From Strix aluco (lineage: Eukaryota; Chordata; Aves; Strigiformes; Strigidae), in the NCBI RefSeq assembly GCF_031877795.1, contig NC_133932.1, forward strand, positions 19,346,180 to 19,410,179: 64,000 nt of DNA, written 5' to 3'. Positions within the stretch are counted from its first letter, which is position 1; each line of letters begins with the position of its first letter. A program made the translations under genes and the position numbers. Below the pieces are notes generated by a model. It searched no databases, was not told the origin of the DNA, and saw only the letters and a program-made list of their open reading frames with translations. Below are positions 44,851 to 57,713 of this stretch, piece by piece.

Positions 44851-47800
44851 CTGGCAACAAAGAACGGTTATTCTGCATCTGGTAGAAGCCATTTCAGCAA
44901 ATTATAAATATATAAAACAGAAAATAAAGACAGCTTTCCCTTCAGTGTTGTTCCCTCTATGGAGAGCATATGGAGAACGGGGCTACCTCACAGTATTGCT
45001 ATCTGTGGGGCCTGCCCCGTTGGGCAGGACGTGAGCAAGGAAGGGGGTACGTGCAATAAAACACACTTGTCTGATTATTGCCAGCTTCTGACTGGCAATA
45101 TGTGCTCCAGCTTCTGAAAAAGAAAAATCAAACACTGCCTCTCCTGTAGGTCTGCGTTGCTGGAGTTGTGGGAAATGCCTTCAAACATTTCCATGAGTGG
45201 TTTTTTGATGGGATTATCAAATCATGTGAGCAACATATGCACCCTTTTTGTGTTTTTCCCCTTGTGATATTCCAACAAATTAGTTTACATGGAGGGATAT
45301 TCTTGAAGCAAAGGTTTTAAGCGAGTGCTTCATAGAAAGCAAATGTTTAACTTGTAAACATTTCTGCTTCAGGCACACTTTTCTAAAAATGACCTTGTCA
45401 TTCATCTGGGTTTGGGACAAAAAGGCAGCATTAAACCCATTTTCCTAATTGAAAATGGCAAAGCAGGAGAAGGAGAAATAGACTCTGCTTCACAGGAAAC
45501 AGGAAGGAATATTACATGAGTGCATTCTGGGGTATATTTCAAAAAGAGGAAGAACACCTTGATCAATAGGTATTTGTGAACAGAATGAGGGTTACCTTCC
45601 TCAGCAGGGGGGGGGAAGGCAAAAAAAAAATCAGGAGGTGTACTCCTTAACCTCTGCTACAAGAAAAGGAGGGGAGAGAAAGCACAGACCATCTCAAGAT
45701 GTGAAAGAGGATGATACATTTCCTCCCTTCAGCCAAGTAAAGAAAAGTGAGATACAGAGTGGAGTCACAGAGATGGCTACTGTACTGTTATCACAGTGGT
45801 ATATCAGGATTACTCTGTGGCTTCTGTGATGCTTTCTGAAGGCAAAAAACCACAGAGGACTGTACCTTGCCCCTTTTTTTGAGTTGCTTTCTCTCTTCAA
45901 TCGTGGTGAGATAGTTCACTGCTGCATATTCGATGACAGACAGGAAGACAAAAAGGAAGCTGATCCACAAGTACACATCCACAGCCTTTATGTAAGACAC
46001 TTGAGGCATTGAGGCACTTACTCCTGTCATGATGGTTGACATTGTCAGCACTGTAGTTATACCTGCCAAAGAGAAAGGGGAGGTTATCATAACACTGGCC
46101 AGCTGGCTCCCTTTAGCTCATCACCGTTGCTCGGACAGCACAGCTTTGTGAGAGCATATGATTGACACTGCCTTTAACTTCATTGCACAGGCTCTGAAAA
46201 GTGGAGTGAACCATGAAGGACCTATCACATACGGTACTGAAGCCAGTAAATCATCTCTGTGCTCAGTGCGTGCAGTTAGAGCTGCGGCACTCCGGGTTCG
46301 AACAGCGGGGACCCAACACTGGTGTTTCAGCAGCATGAGGAACGCATTTCTGTGACAGCTTTAGGCACTGCTATAGAGACGTGAAAGCAGATGTGTGGTC
46401 TTCCCTCACTTCCCAGAGCCAGGGCCTCCACTACACAGTTTCTTGTCCTGGAGAATCACTAAAGAATCACCAATTTCCCCCTTAGCCCCTTCTCAAACTG
46501 TACTTCTTGAGAACATATATGAGCTTGTATATCGCTGTCATAACCTCATGGCTCTCTAAAAACACTCTAGCATAAAAATGCTATTATCCATTGAAACTAA
46601 GAAATATTTTCTGTTTACTCCAGTGTGTCCAGAATTTCACCCTCATCTTTTCAATCTCTCCTCTTACATGCTGCTATTCATCTCATTTTGTTTTGCTCTA
46701 TCTCAGAAAAAAACCAAACACCGACACCCAACACCCAACCCAGGCCCTGCTTTTAAAGAAATTAATATAACACTGGAGGTGAAAACATCTCAGTAACATC
46801 TGTGAGACAGCACTGGCTGATAGCATGGCCTTTCAGCTGGGGCTCAGTGTAGCCTTTCTCCAGTTTTATGATAGTTCAAGTCCACTGGAACATATAACAG
46901 TTTTCCCTCCCTCTCTTCAAGTTTCTTAGGTTGAAGGATGGAGTTTGAAATATACCATATAAGAGGAAATCAATTTATTTAAAATATGTATACTCTAGGT
47001 TAGGGAGCTAAGCTTTTTAAACTTTGTTGTTAACATTGGCTATAAATTATGTATGCTTATGCTAATGAAATGTGTGTTATTCATAGAACTCCTTCTGCAG
47101 AAATCCATATATAAATTAAAGAACAGGATCAGCAAAACCATCTTGACAACATTACAAATGACCTACTGAGAATTAAAACTTTATTTTTAAACATGAAGTT
47201 AAATTTCTTATAAATAAAAGAAATTGGTCGATGCATTAATAAAAGTAGGTCAAAGGTACCATAATTTGTTTTTAGAATAACAAATAGATTTATATCTCAT
47301 GTATTACTAGCTTTAGACTGTGCCGATAGAAAGGGATCTGAGGTAGCTACGGCCCTATTTTTTCTAGATTGATACAGTTTAAAATAATTAAAATTAGATA
47401 AGAATTGAAGGCTCCCTCAGTACATGCAAGTTTATTTCTTTAACAAAGATCCTCACATTTTCACTTGTCTAAGAAATATGGCAACATACAGTTGGCTTCT
47501 GGGACTAACATCAGTGAGAAGAAAGAACAGGTGCTTCTTTACTAATTCTTAAACTGACAGGTGCAGGACTCAGATGCATTATAGTTACATTAGATATCTT
47601 AGATTTCCATCAGATTTTCAGAGATGCTAATCTTTGAAAAAATGTACTTGAAAAAATGTAAAAGGCCATCAGCATTAAATTCCCAACACAGGCAGTCTTG
47701 AAGTAGTATCAGCTGATTCATCACTGAGAAAAACAATAATGTTATAAAAAACCCACTGTAATTAGTCTTTTTCTCCTGAGCTGTGGTGTTCAGAACTAAG

Positions 47801-50800
47801 ACTGTGAGAGCAGAAAGATGCCCAACTTACTCTTCAGCTTCCACAGAAGCCTGTGTGCTTTGCACAGTTAAGGCGCCAAAGCAAACGTTTTCAAGGTGCC
47901 TAACAAAGAAAGGCTGTGCTACATAGACAAGTCAGGAAGCTGGTTCCAAGTTGGTAGGAAGACAGCAAATTTTTCTAAAGAGAAAGGAGAGTTGCAAAGA
48001 TTTTACATTGATTGTGGTATACCTATTAAGTATCTCTCATGAACCATGGATTTGGGGAGGGATCTGACTACCTGTTACTACCTGTTACTTTGCTGGGAAA
48101 AGGGAGAGAAAAACCCAGTCTTTGCAGGAAAAAAAAAAAAAAAAAAAAAAAGGAATGAAGTAAAATTCTGCATAGGGAAATCTGTACAATCATCCTTTTT
48201 TCCTTCTGTGATGTGTGAGCTGTTTTCTAATATAGCAAAACCAGTCTGAACAAACATCCTATTTCCAAATGTAGAGGTTGACTAAAGGAGTTTGTGGTAG
48301 TGACAACAGTGGCAATAATAGTGTTCTTCAGGCAATTACCTGATATATTTGCTCATGTCCTGTGTAAGTAACAAGCTAAGGTAACTCTAGAACCTCTCCC
48401 CTATCCATTCTATACTTCCCAAAAGAATATACATTAAAGGTTTACCTAGCGATACCCTGGCAGGAACGGCTCTTCTGTCAATCCAAAATGAAACCCAAGA
48501 CAGCATCACCATCAGCATGGCTGGGAAATAGGATTGTAGCACAAAAAAGAAAATATGTCTTCGGAGTGCAAAGTTTATAAAAAGTCGATTGTACCAACCT
48601 ATTGAAAAAAGAGAGAGAAACAGGTTGGGGGAGGAGAGCACGGTGTTATTTGTGAGCTCTGTTCACTGGCCCCCTCCTTCCACTAGGAATGGTGTGTCCA
48701 CACCAGTAATAGTAAAACGCCTAAGAAATATTGCCACCACCTTGGCTTTATGTAGTGCTTTACAGACTGTCCGTCATACCTCATGAAAACACTGCTGCCT
48801 TGGGAGTGCAGCATCATGACTGCCTAAATAAAATGCTGTACTATAATTGAGGTTAAGAAATCGAAAAACAGTAAATAGACTTCAAGTGAAACTGCCTGGA
48901 GAATACAGACAGAATCTAAATGTCAGTTCAGCTAGGACAGTGAAGCCATCACCCTGTCTCCCCCCAAAAGTACCCCGCCTTCTCTCACGCTGCAAATACT
49001 CAGCAACAAGCAGCACTTCTTTTCCTACAGTTAGACCGCTTTGCCTGCCCAGCGTTGACTTCAGAGGAAAGGGTGCCATCTAGTGAGTTTTGGGGCATGC
49101 TCTGTCTGTGCAGCAAAGCATGTGTGCTATACCTCATGCCATGGGAGGGAAATCAGGTTTATTGTGAGGTGAAAAGAAGACGAAAGTGGCTGGCTGCGCA
49201 GCATCTGCCTGCCCAGTACAAATAGAGACATCCATGAGCTTGTGTTGTGCCATCACAGAGAGCGACTTTGGAAAAAAGAATATCTCAATAACCCTATCTA
49301 GTATTAAACACACTCTATGTGTTTTCAGTTGTGGAGAAGGTTTTTGATTTTAAAAATGACTGTCTCAAAAATGAATTAATTGTTGCTCCTTCGGAGGCCA
49401 GGGAACTCCAAAAGCCTAAATGCTATGCATGTGTAGTTCACTGAGATTCACAAGAAAGGCTGCGCAGAACCTAAAACGCAGAAGGCTGCTTTGTGAGCAG
49501 CATTTTTGTCTGTTTTTTGCCAGAGACTCTTCAGGGGGAGATGGCTCCTATTAGAGCTGTGCCGATTGTTCCCCACTATTACTTACTTTGGGGGGTGAGG
49601 TCTGTGTGTAATCATTTTCTTCCAACATGAAGCAAAATAAAAGAACTAGAGCAAGTGCAACCTCGTGACTGAAACAAAACCTCAAAGCCAAAGAAAAGTA
49701 TTTGTCTACAAAGGGCAGTGTTCTAATTAACAGATACAGTACACACATTATTCAGATACTTCCCAGTGTCAGGTGCTTCCCATTAGGTCCCTGCGACTTA
49801 AAAAAAGGCTTTCCTTTCACCTTTACCCTGCTGGGTAAGCTCATCATCAAAGCGTCTGCATGTAGGTGTTAAGCAGTTACACTTTGCAAAGTCAAAGGTG
49901 CTGTGAAGGTGCGGCAAGCTCTGGGTACAGGGGTGGTATGAGGTTGTACTGTTGTGCACAAGACAATATCTGCTTGCATAAGTGGTTTTTTGATGAGAAT
50001 AGCAAGGCAGAAAGAAGCCAGCTGAGTTCCCGGAACCCAGATTCGACACACAGTGATAGCAGTTTGGTGGAAAACATCCCAGTCTCCTTCTTGCAACAAG
50101 GACAAATTTGACATAGCTCTCAGCGAGGCACAGTGATGGTAGTGAGGTATCACTTGCCCTCTTCTCACATGACAGTGACTCTTGAAAGCTGGAGCTCTGT
50201 TCTTAGCTCATACACGAGCAAGAGATAAGGATGAAGAACCTGATCAAGCTGTGAATTCCTCACTGCTTAGGCTGGATCATAATTTAAACTGGAATTTCTT
50301 CATTCAATATCAGCCACTGCAAACTTGAATGTCTCTTTTTTAAATGTAAAAAGAAGCTATCCTGTAAATAAATCTATTTGCAGCTTCCCCGAATGTCTTA
50401 AAGGCTTTTTTCCAAAGTGTTATGCATTTCATCATATTGTATGCAATAATTTCTATTGTATTAATCTGCCTTGATATAAAGGGCAATATCCACACTGAAA
50501 TGAATTGACTCAGACTGGAAAGTACAGTAGCAAGCATGCTATTTTATCCGGTTAAAAATGTATGGTTAGACTACTTACATAGAGAATTATTTCAAAATTT
50601 ATAAATGCATGTACAAATACAAAGAAAATAAAACCCACCTTGCATGAAATCAAGACTATAATAACTCCTAAAGCCTTGTGCAGTTTGACAGAAAGTATAG
50701 TTCGAGATCTATAGGGAGAAATAAAAACCTGTCTGGGGCCGATACCTGTATTTAAACAATGTAGCACTGACATAAAGGGATTTTTTTCTGCAGCTTTATG

Positions 50801-53800
50801 TATAAACATGGAACATTAAGCAAACCATGAATTAGACCTCAATAGGTTATAAATGCTCTCATGTGGAAATCTTATAGCTAGTAGACTTTTAATGACATTT
50901 TACGGCTCCAAAAACGAGGAGATTTTAGACAATAAAACACACTGGGGTTCCTCTTGTTTGCTTTCTAGTATTTGACCCTTTAGGGTTTGCATTTTCAATC
51001 TTTTCTATATAACCAGAACACAAAGATTCCTGTAAACCAAATACTCCAGTGGCTTTCAGAGAAGTACCACAATTTTGCAAGAGCTCACAACAGCATATAT
51101 TTGGTTGTTGTGCATTTTTTTCAGGTTCTTATTGTCAGATGTTGTTACAAATATTATGACCCCTTCTTTTAATATCAAGAAAGTATTACATTGGTAATGT
51201 AAAAAGAAACGAGGACTTAGGCTGACAGACCAGTGTGATTGACAGACCCCATTTTGACTGAGATCTCTCAGCAGTAACAGTCATTTATTAGCAACTAATT
51301 TGAATGTGAGAGACATTCTGCATTGTTGTGTCCTGTGCTTCTCTCTTCTAATGTCAGGGGCTTACTGTACCAGTACTGCTGTAAAAAGCTAGTCCACTGG
51401 AAGCACTGAATTCTTCGATGAAAAACTGGGAGAGGGAGATGTGCTCATCTGTGCTCAGGGACTTGTTTCCATGTTTCCAGTATAACATCAGATCATCTTC
51501 ATTGTATGCATCTATGAGAAAGTAAAAACTAAGTCACATCTTCTGCTGGAATAATGCTTCTGTTTTCTTTTCTTAGGGATAGGAGACCATTCAAACAATT
51601 TGGGAAAACCCCAAAGAAACATTTTTTTCACATCAATTTGCCAGTTAGTTTACATGGAAAAATTTGCAAAGACCATATTTTGCTCTGGCACCCCCAACAT
51701 AAAATGGACATGGACCTGCTCAAGCAGGTCCAAAGGAGGGTCACAAAGATGATGAGGGGGCTGGAGCACCTCTCCTGTGAGGACAGGCTGAGAGAGTTGG
51801 GGTTGTTCAGCCTGGAGAAGAGAAGGTTCCAGGGAGACCTTATAGTGGCCTTCCAGTACTTAAAGGGGGCTACAGGAAAGGTGGGGAGGGACTCTTGATC
51901 AGGGAGTGTAGGAATAGGACAAGGGGTAACGGTTTTAAACTGAAAGAGGGCAGATTTAGATTAGATCTAAGGAAGAAATTCTTTCCTGTGAGGGTGGTGA
52001 GACACTGGCACAGGTTGCCCAGAGAAGCTGTGGCTGCCCCCTCCCTGGCAGTGTTCAAGGCCAGGTTGGACGGGGCTTTGAGCAACCTGGTCTAGTGGAA
52101 GGTGTCCCTGCCCATGGCAGGGGGGCTGGAACTAGATGGGCTTTAAGGTCCCTTCCAACCCAAACCATTCTATGATTGTATGATTCTATGATATTCCATC
52201 TTGTTCCAAGTGGAGCCCAGTCCTGTGCCCTGCCAGCAGCTTACCTGAGAGATGGGGGACATGCTCAGGGTCACAGGGTACATAGGATCCGGGCTCTGCA
52301 GCTGCCACACTGAGCAGACTGCCTGAACAGTGGGCATCTGTTCTGTTTTCCAAGACTAAACAACAAACCAGCATCCCAGTTTTACTCATAATCCGAACAA
52401 GAATAAATTCTGAGATACCAAAAGGCTCTGCAAAACAGAATTACCTTTTGTTGTCCAGCTCTACAGCTTACTACAGACAACTGAGTCAGGGGTGAGAAAG
52501 CTGTCATTTCACAGTAACACAAGCACTCGTTTTCATTTTTCCATAAGGTCCTATATTGACATCTTATTTTACTTTTAGCTTGCACTTTTTTCTTCAGAAA
52601 AAAACCCCATGATTTTTGACAGGGGAAACATTTTTAGATTTAGGCCTTGGAATATCCACCCAGTTGAAACAAGGCAGGATACATCATGGTTTTTCTATCT
52701 TCCCAAAGATCACTGAATTCTGGAAAGATCCCAAACTGGCCACAGTTTAATATGTACAGGTTGAAGGGTTCAGGTCACACATCAAAATAAGTGAAAAAGG
52801 TATTATGAATGGGATGGAGTGCTGGTAAGAATGCACATGGGAAGAACAGGTCTGAAGTAAACTTACAACTTTCTAGTTGTAGAGAACAGTTCTGAGTGTC
52901 CAGAGGAAACCTACTGAAATCCATGAAACACATAGCAGAAACTGTTATTCTGCAGAAAGGGACAGAGAAACAGAAATTAAATGAAAAATTTCACACTTCC
53001 TTAGGGCTGTGCAGACATCTTTGTGAGATCCCCAACCAATCTGCTGTTTAGAATCCTAATGATTGAGTTTTTCTACTTTTTTTAGACACTTCTAAAATTG
53101 TTTCAAGATAGTGCGATAAATCACTGAGATAACATATTTTTTAAACATAAATAGTCTTTTTATTAAGCACATTACATTTGAGTTTTAAACCCTTTACTGG
53201 CCTGATCCCTCATTACCCTTTCACACATTTTGCTTTGAAGGGTTACACTTACGAAGATTAACAAGGGGAGTTCACATTTCTTGACTGGATTTCTCATAGA
53301 TTGAAGTAGATAATATTACAGATTAGAACAAGTATTATTCCAAGTGCTATTTTCCCAGATAGAATGGTTATAATATTTAATTACATAAAAAGATAAGCTG
53401 CAATTTCTGGAAGCCTACTCTTCAACTCCATGGAAATGCCTCATACTCTAAAAAGCTTAAGGAAATCTTGGTAAAGACATTATTTTGCATTCCACCTGCT
53501 TTTTCACAAATGTTTAGAAGATAAATGTCCCTTGACATTTTAACCAATAAACAAACAAACAAAAAGGCTAGAGGCAGCAATTTAAATATGTAAATATTGC
53601 CAGATTTCCCTTTCTTGTCACAGCTTGCATGTCATTTGGTGTTTGATTTTTCAGTTTTCCCCAAACTGAATCCTACAGGGATTTAAGTGATAAGGGATAT
53701 ACTGGTTATATAAGTCATCTTTGAAAACTTGTGATCGGTAATCACACTGTAGCTGAATTTTTACAAGTGTAAGATTTTACAGGCTTGAAATGAGATTGTA

Positions 53801-56800
53801 AGAGTGTTACATCTTTAAAATCATGCACAAGACTTCCAACTGTGAATGTTGTTTCTGTTTTCTAGCTATTGACTAAAGGATCAGGGGAACAACCAGAAAA
53901 TGTTGATTGGAAAAAAAAAAAAAAAAAAAAAGACTAATTTGGCAACAAATCTAGATTTTTATTCCACTTTGCTTCAACAAAATCCTAGATGCTAGGCACT
54001 GAAGAAAAACTGTGGAATATGCAGATTTCTTGCACATAAATATTTGGAATATAATCTACCCACTGCATGTAAAACTAGCAATACAAAAAGGGTGATTTAA
54101 CAAACGTCTGATTCTTTAGGAACATACACATTAATACCACTCAGGCTAGAAACACATTGTTTCACCTTAATAATGTTTAAACCTTGCTTCACCAGCCTTT
54201 AGGTCACCCCTTCCCTGCCTCTCAGTTTGATAAAAACTGAAAGAGAAGGAAAAGAAGAGGACAGGACTCCTGCCCTTTGTGCTTATGCCCAGGAAGAAAT
54301 CCACAGGTTTGGCAGGAACTTTGGGGCTTTGCTACTCACTGTCAGAGGAGGGTGAGGCTGGCTGCGAGTTCACCTGCCAGAGCAAGGAGGAGTCACCCAG
54401 TACACACCATCTGGTGATGCAGGGTTAAGGAAAGACAACTGTGGGAGCAGAGAGGACGAGGGCGAGGAAGAGAAGTAGAGCACCAGGTTGCAAATGTGAT
54501 GCAGGACACAGGGCAAGGGCTCCTGTCACAGAGGGGAGTCCGAGCAATGAGCAAATGTAGCAAATTGATTCACAATGTGCCTGTCCCTCAGCTCTACTTC
54601 CTCCTTTTCCTTCCCTCCCATCTTGCTTTTTCCTTTCTCTTCATTTCTGTCCTTCCCATCACATGCTCCCTTTGGTTTGTAATGATTTCTGCATAATTTC
54701 TTGCTGTTAATCTTGATGACACTTTACCTCTCCAGCAAGCTGACAGAATGTGTTTGCCCATCTTATGTCTCGTCGCCACTCTTCCTTCCCCTGGCTGAAT
54801 GTATATCATACCCCTCACATGGAGACCCACTGCTGTAAGCCTTAGTGTAGTCTGATCCCTCTATCTTTCTCATGAAGCATGGAAATGAATATAGCAATAA
54901 AATACATACTTCACCTCATTGTTTCCTACTGGTCAGTGTGATTCTTGAACATACACTATGTTAAAGTGGTGTACAGCTGTTGTTGAGAGGGTTTCTGCAT
55001 GTCTTCATGAGAGGTTAGATAAATTCATTACTTGCTGGAACAGTTATTACATAGCCAAAATCTCAAGTGCTTGCATAAATCTTCAGACTATCCAGATTAG
55101 ATGAAATACCATCTCTGTGTACAGTCCTAATTAGCAACAAACTGGAGAACTGTGATTTCTGCAATGCACAGGCCTCAGGGCCTTTACCCTAGGGAGAAAA
55201 TTCCTCCATTAAAACTATTTCTGCCACATCATCCAAATCTGCTTCATAAAGAAAAGCACTAACATGTAGGTAGAAGGGAGACACATTTAATGACCTTGCT
55301 GTTCCAGTCCTGGAATTGCTGTTTCACTTTCCAGTTCCTTGTAGTCACACAAAACGCCTGTCTAACATAGCTGGTATCAGCACCAATAATCTGCTCTCCA
55401 TGCCTATCTGGAGCCCCAATTAATATCAATGGCATGTTTACAGATATCCCAGGGTGAAAATAGATGAGACAGACACTTTTTAAAAGACTCAGGGGAAAAA
55501 AACCCACACTTGTTCTTTGTTAATAATTTTGGGTTTTACTGTACTCAACAGTAAAACTACTGCAATATTGCTAAAACCACTGGCAATGAATTAACACTTG
55601 ATAAACTTCAGCACTATTTACAACAGATGGAAAAACTGCCATTATCCTGTGACAGGAAACAATATGTGAATGAGAGAAAAATGTTATCTATATGTTATCA
55701 ATCCTAAATGTATTTTCACACTGGCACACTGGTCACCAGTTCCTATTATCTGATGCCAGGGAATTAATGCCAGTCCAGTATCAGAATCTTAACTGCAAGT
55801 ATTTCCAGTAATTTCTCACTGTAGAAACTATTGGTCCATGACAATTGCAGTCATGTATTTTCTTATAAAAGGGTATTGCTCTTACCGTAGACTGAAGAGT
55901 ACATTGCCATCAGGGTATACTCGGAGCATGATGTTTTCCACAGTTGTATCATGGATGAAGGATCTTTTGGAGTGTACAAAAAACACATCAGGTACCCAGA
56001 TCTTTTTTATCAGTCTTCCATCAAAAGTCATACTTTTGTTTTTGTTACTACGAAATGAAAGTCTCTCATCCTTCCAGTAATGTCTGAGATATAAAGTCAT
56101 TGTGAAGTCCTTTGTTTAATTAAAAATAGAAGAAGACAATGCTTGTTTTATTCACATACAATAGAAAACAGTACAAAGTAATCAACTCATGCAAAGGATC
56201 AATTTCTTCTCTGGGCATCATCTGGAGGATCCTCAATGCGAGGAATCAAACACCACTCAATGAGTTTAAATACAGATTAGAACTACCTCTGAGATACTGG
56301 CTGTTTGCCTTGTCACTGGAGTCTGAGGTTCATACTTCAATTATATTTAGATAAAAGTTACAGAGTTCAGTGATCTGCTGGACTGGGCCATCAGTGAAGT
56401 GATAAAGAAACTTTAAATCCAACCAAAGGCAAATGGAAAAAGGTTTCCTCTGGAAGTCTTCACAAGCTTTCCCCAAAATGGACTGTGGTTCCTTTACAAA
56501 GGGATTGAGTTCTTCATGATCATTAGGTCAATTTGTAAAATCTATTAATCTGTGCATTTTGTACAAATATTGCACAGGGGTTTTAGATTAGTACGTTTAT
56601 GAATGAAATGCATTATAAAGAAACAATATGATGGATTTCATAGGAGTAAACAAATTTTACAAGAATTACAGATTTTTTAAAAATATGGAAGATTGTTACA
56701 AATATTTTATCATCCCATTTAGAGAAATAACATGACTGCAAATATACACGCGGAAAGAGATGGAGAGCATGCTGCAAACCCAGCCTGAGCTTCTGCACAG

Positions 56801-57713
56801 CCTGACTGCTCTGTGCTCACCTGTATAACTTATGCATTATTAGGCAGACATCATTTATCTCTGTAGAATAATTACTTCTGATAAGAATACTAGGAAGATA
56901 CTTAGGTCTCCGCCTGTAATATGATTTTACGCCCCTGTAATAAGATTTTATGATTCGGGTAGGTTTGCAAAGGAATGCAGGGGTTCATACCGACAGATCT
57001 CATTGCAAAGTCAACACCTACAACTAGAGCTACGCTCACTATGAAAAGATATTGTAAACGAGATCTCTGTGCAAAATTAACATGCCCTTCTATTCTAGGA
57101 CAGAGCAAGCTGGCACTAATGTCTGGGTGGCATTATTAGTGACAATTTCAGCTGAGGAATGAATAGTCTGCATCCCAGTGCAGGTCCTTGATTGCAGTGA
57201 GGGTGTCTCCTTCCTAGGACCATTCCCGGAACTGACCTTTCTGTTTCCATTTGTTATGACCACAGTTCCACCCATGCCAGAAATTATGGGAATATTCAGA
57301 TCTGCATAAGTAAAGGAAGCAAAGGGCATGAGGCCTCATCATCTAATGTGCAGAGCACTAAGAGCTCATGTGGAAGCCCATGGCGTTTACTGAACGGTTG
57401 GCATTCCCAACTCAGAGCACTTATCCACTCTGATCTGTTCCTCCTGCCCAGGGAGAAATTCAACATGTGCTTTTATAAAACACTTATTAGGTTAAATGAG
57501 AATGACTTGCATGCTTCAAGGCAAGGTTGTACTCTTTAAAGGTTTGCTTTCTTTAACTGTATTATTCTATATCATCCAGCTGGATGTTTCTGAGACCCTG
57601 AATTTTGGCTGAAATGCTTTATTCCAGTTCTACTAATCAACTTACCATGTCAACTTCAGATATGCTGTCAATGCTTTCTACCTGCACATCAATGCCCACA
57701 GGTATTGGCGACC
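44548..57713 (-). CDS. GABRR3: GABRR3, GABA-A receptor rho-3 subunit (7 exons, N terminus outside)
   Basis: Seven minus-strand exons join in frame (1169 nt): 57646-57713, 55886-56109, 52867-52949, 51371-51511, 48446-48598, 45866-46062 and 44548-44850. Known: rho subunits form GABA-gated chloride channels (GABA-C type), mainly retinal, bicuculline-insensitive. Seen: the extracellular ligand-binding domain with a Cys-loop (C-FMDFSRFPLDTQN-C), the loop C string STGWYNRL, four membrane segments and a basic intracellular loop (IKRKRS). The assignment to rho-3 rather than rho-1/2 rests on Ser at M2 2' (ARVSLGITT), the C terminus FYWGLYI and the RIOX2 neighbour. Signal peptide and first exons were not found up to 64000. 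No stop or frameshift interrupts the visible part. Confidence 0.96.
44851..48445 (-). other. GABRR3 introns around the M2-M3 exon
   Basis: Introns 44851-45865 and 46063-48445. They contain a 23-base A tract at 48129-48151 and no other recognised element. Confidence 0.65.
45866..46062 (-). CDS. GABRR3: GABRR3 exon (197 nt), M2 and M3
   Basis: The acceptor is ctctttggcag and the donor gtacag. It reads G-ITTVLTMSTIMTGVSASMPQ, then VSYIKAVDVYLWISFLFVFL, SVIEYAAVNYL and TTIEERKQLKKRGK. This is the pore-lining M2 (TTVLTM), M3 and the start of the cytoplasmic loop. The residue at M2 15' is Met. Confidence 0.97.
48446..48598 (-). CDS. GABRR3: GABRR3 exon (153 nt), loop C end, M1 and start of M2
   Basis: The acceptor is ttttttcaatag and the donor gtaaac. 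It reads WYNRLFINFALRRHIFFFVL, QSYFPAMLMVMLSWVSFWID, then RRAVPARVSL. This spans the pre-M1 LRRHIFF segment, M1, and the intracellular PAR anion-selectivity motif at the M2 entrance. Confidence 0.97.
48599..51370 (-). other. GABRR3 intron before M1
   Basis: 2.8 kb without a recognised exon or repeat. Open frames near 49.8-50.2 kb on both strands overlap each other and look like chance. Confidence 0.6.
51371..51511 (-). CDS. GABRR3: GABRR3 exon (141 nt), loops B to C
   Basis: The acceptor is ctttctcatag and the donor gtacag. The first two bases complete Tyr (ESY), then AYNEDDLMLYWKHGNKSL, then SLSQFFIEEFSASSGLAFYS and ST plus one base. It includes the aromatic binding residue of loop B and leads into loop C. 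Confidence 0.96.
51665..52193 (+). mobile_element. CR1 LINE fragment, plus strand, antisense in a GABRR3 intron
   Basis: It reads LWHPQHKMDMDLLKQVQRR, then LRELGLFSLEKRRFQGDL, a stop and frame change near 51895, then NRTRGNGFKLKEGRFRLDL, VVRHWHRLPREAVAAPSL and ARLDGALSNLV. The 3' end has the usual CR1 untranslated part and terminates in overlapping TATGATT / ATTCTATGAT repeats at about 52171-52192, the hallmark of bird CR1. It is 5' truncated and inactive. Confidence 0.95.
52867..52949 (-). CDS. GABRR3: GABRR3 exon (83 nt), Cys-loop
   Basis: The acceptor is ttctgcag and the donor gtaagt. It completes the Arg codon and reads ITVSAMCFMDFSRFPLDTQN, then CSLQLES. The two Cys are 13 residues apart, the diagnostic spacing of pentameric Cys-loop receptors. 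Confidence 0.97.
52950..57645 (-). other. GABRR3 introns flanking the 224-nt exon
   Basis: Introns 52950-55885 and 56110-57645. A 21-base A tract lies at 53911-53931 and aaac repeats near 53547-53562. No further exon is recognised. Confidence 0.6.
55886..56109 (-). CDS. GABRR3: GABRR3 exon (224 nt), ligand-binding domain core
   Basis: The acceptor is ttaaacaaag and the donor gtaaga. It runs from DFTMTLYLRHYWKDERLSF through KIWVPDVFFVHSKRSFIHD to DGNVLFSL plus two bases. The strings KIWVPD-x-FFVHSK and FIHDTT are specific to rho-type subunits. Confidence 0.97.
57646..57713 (-). CDS. GABRR3: GABRR3 exon (68 nt), start of the ligand-binding domain
   Basis: The acceptor is acattgaag and the donor gtaagt. 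The exon reads GG then SPIPVGIDVQVESIDSISEV, ending DM; all GABA-A family subunits share the P-V-x-V-x-x-I-D-S-I-S-E-x-D-M theme. The length of 68 nt equals the conserved rho-gene exon. Confidence 0.95.

Noticed and set aside
51554-52095. Two plus-strand open frames that look protein-like
   Set aside because: They are remnants of CR1 ORF2 broken by a stop and frame change, not a host gene.
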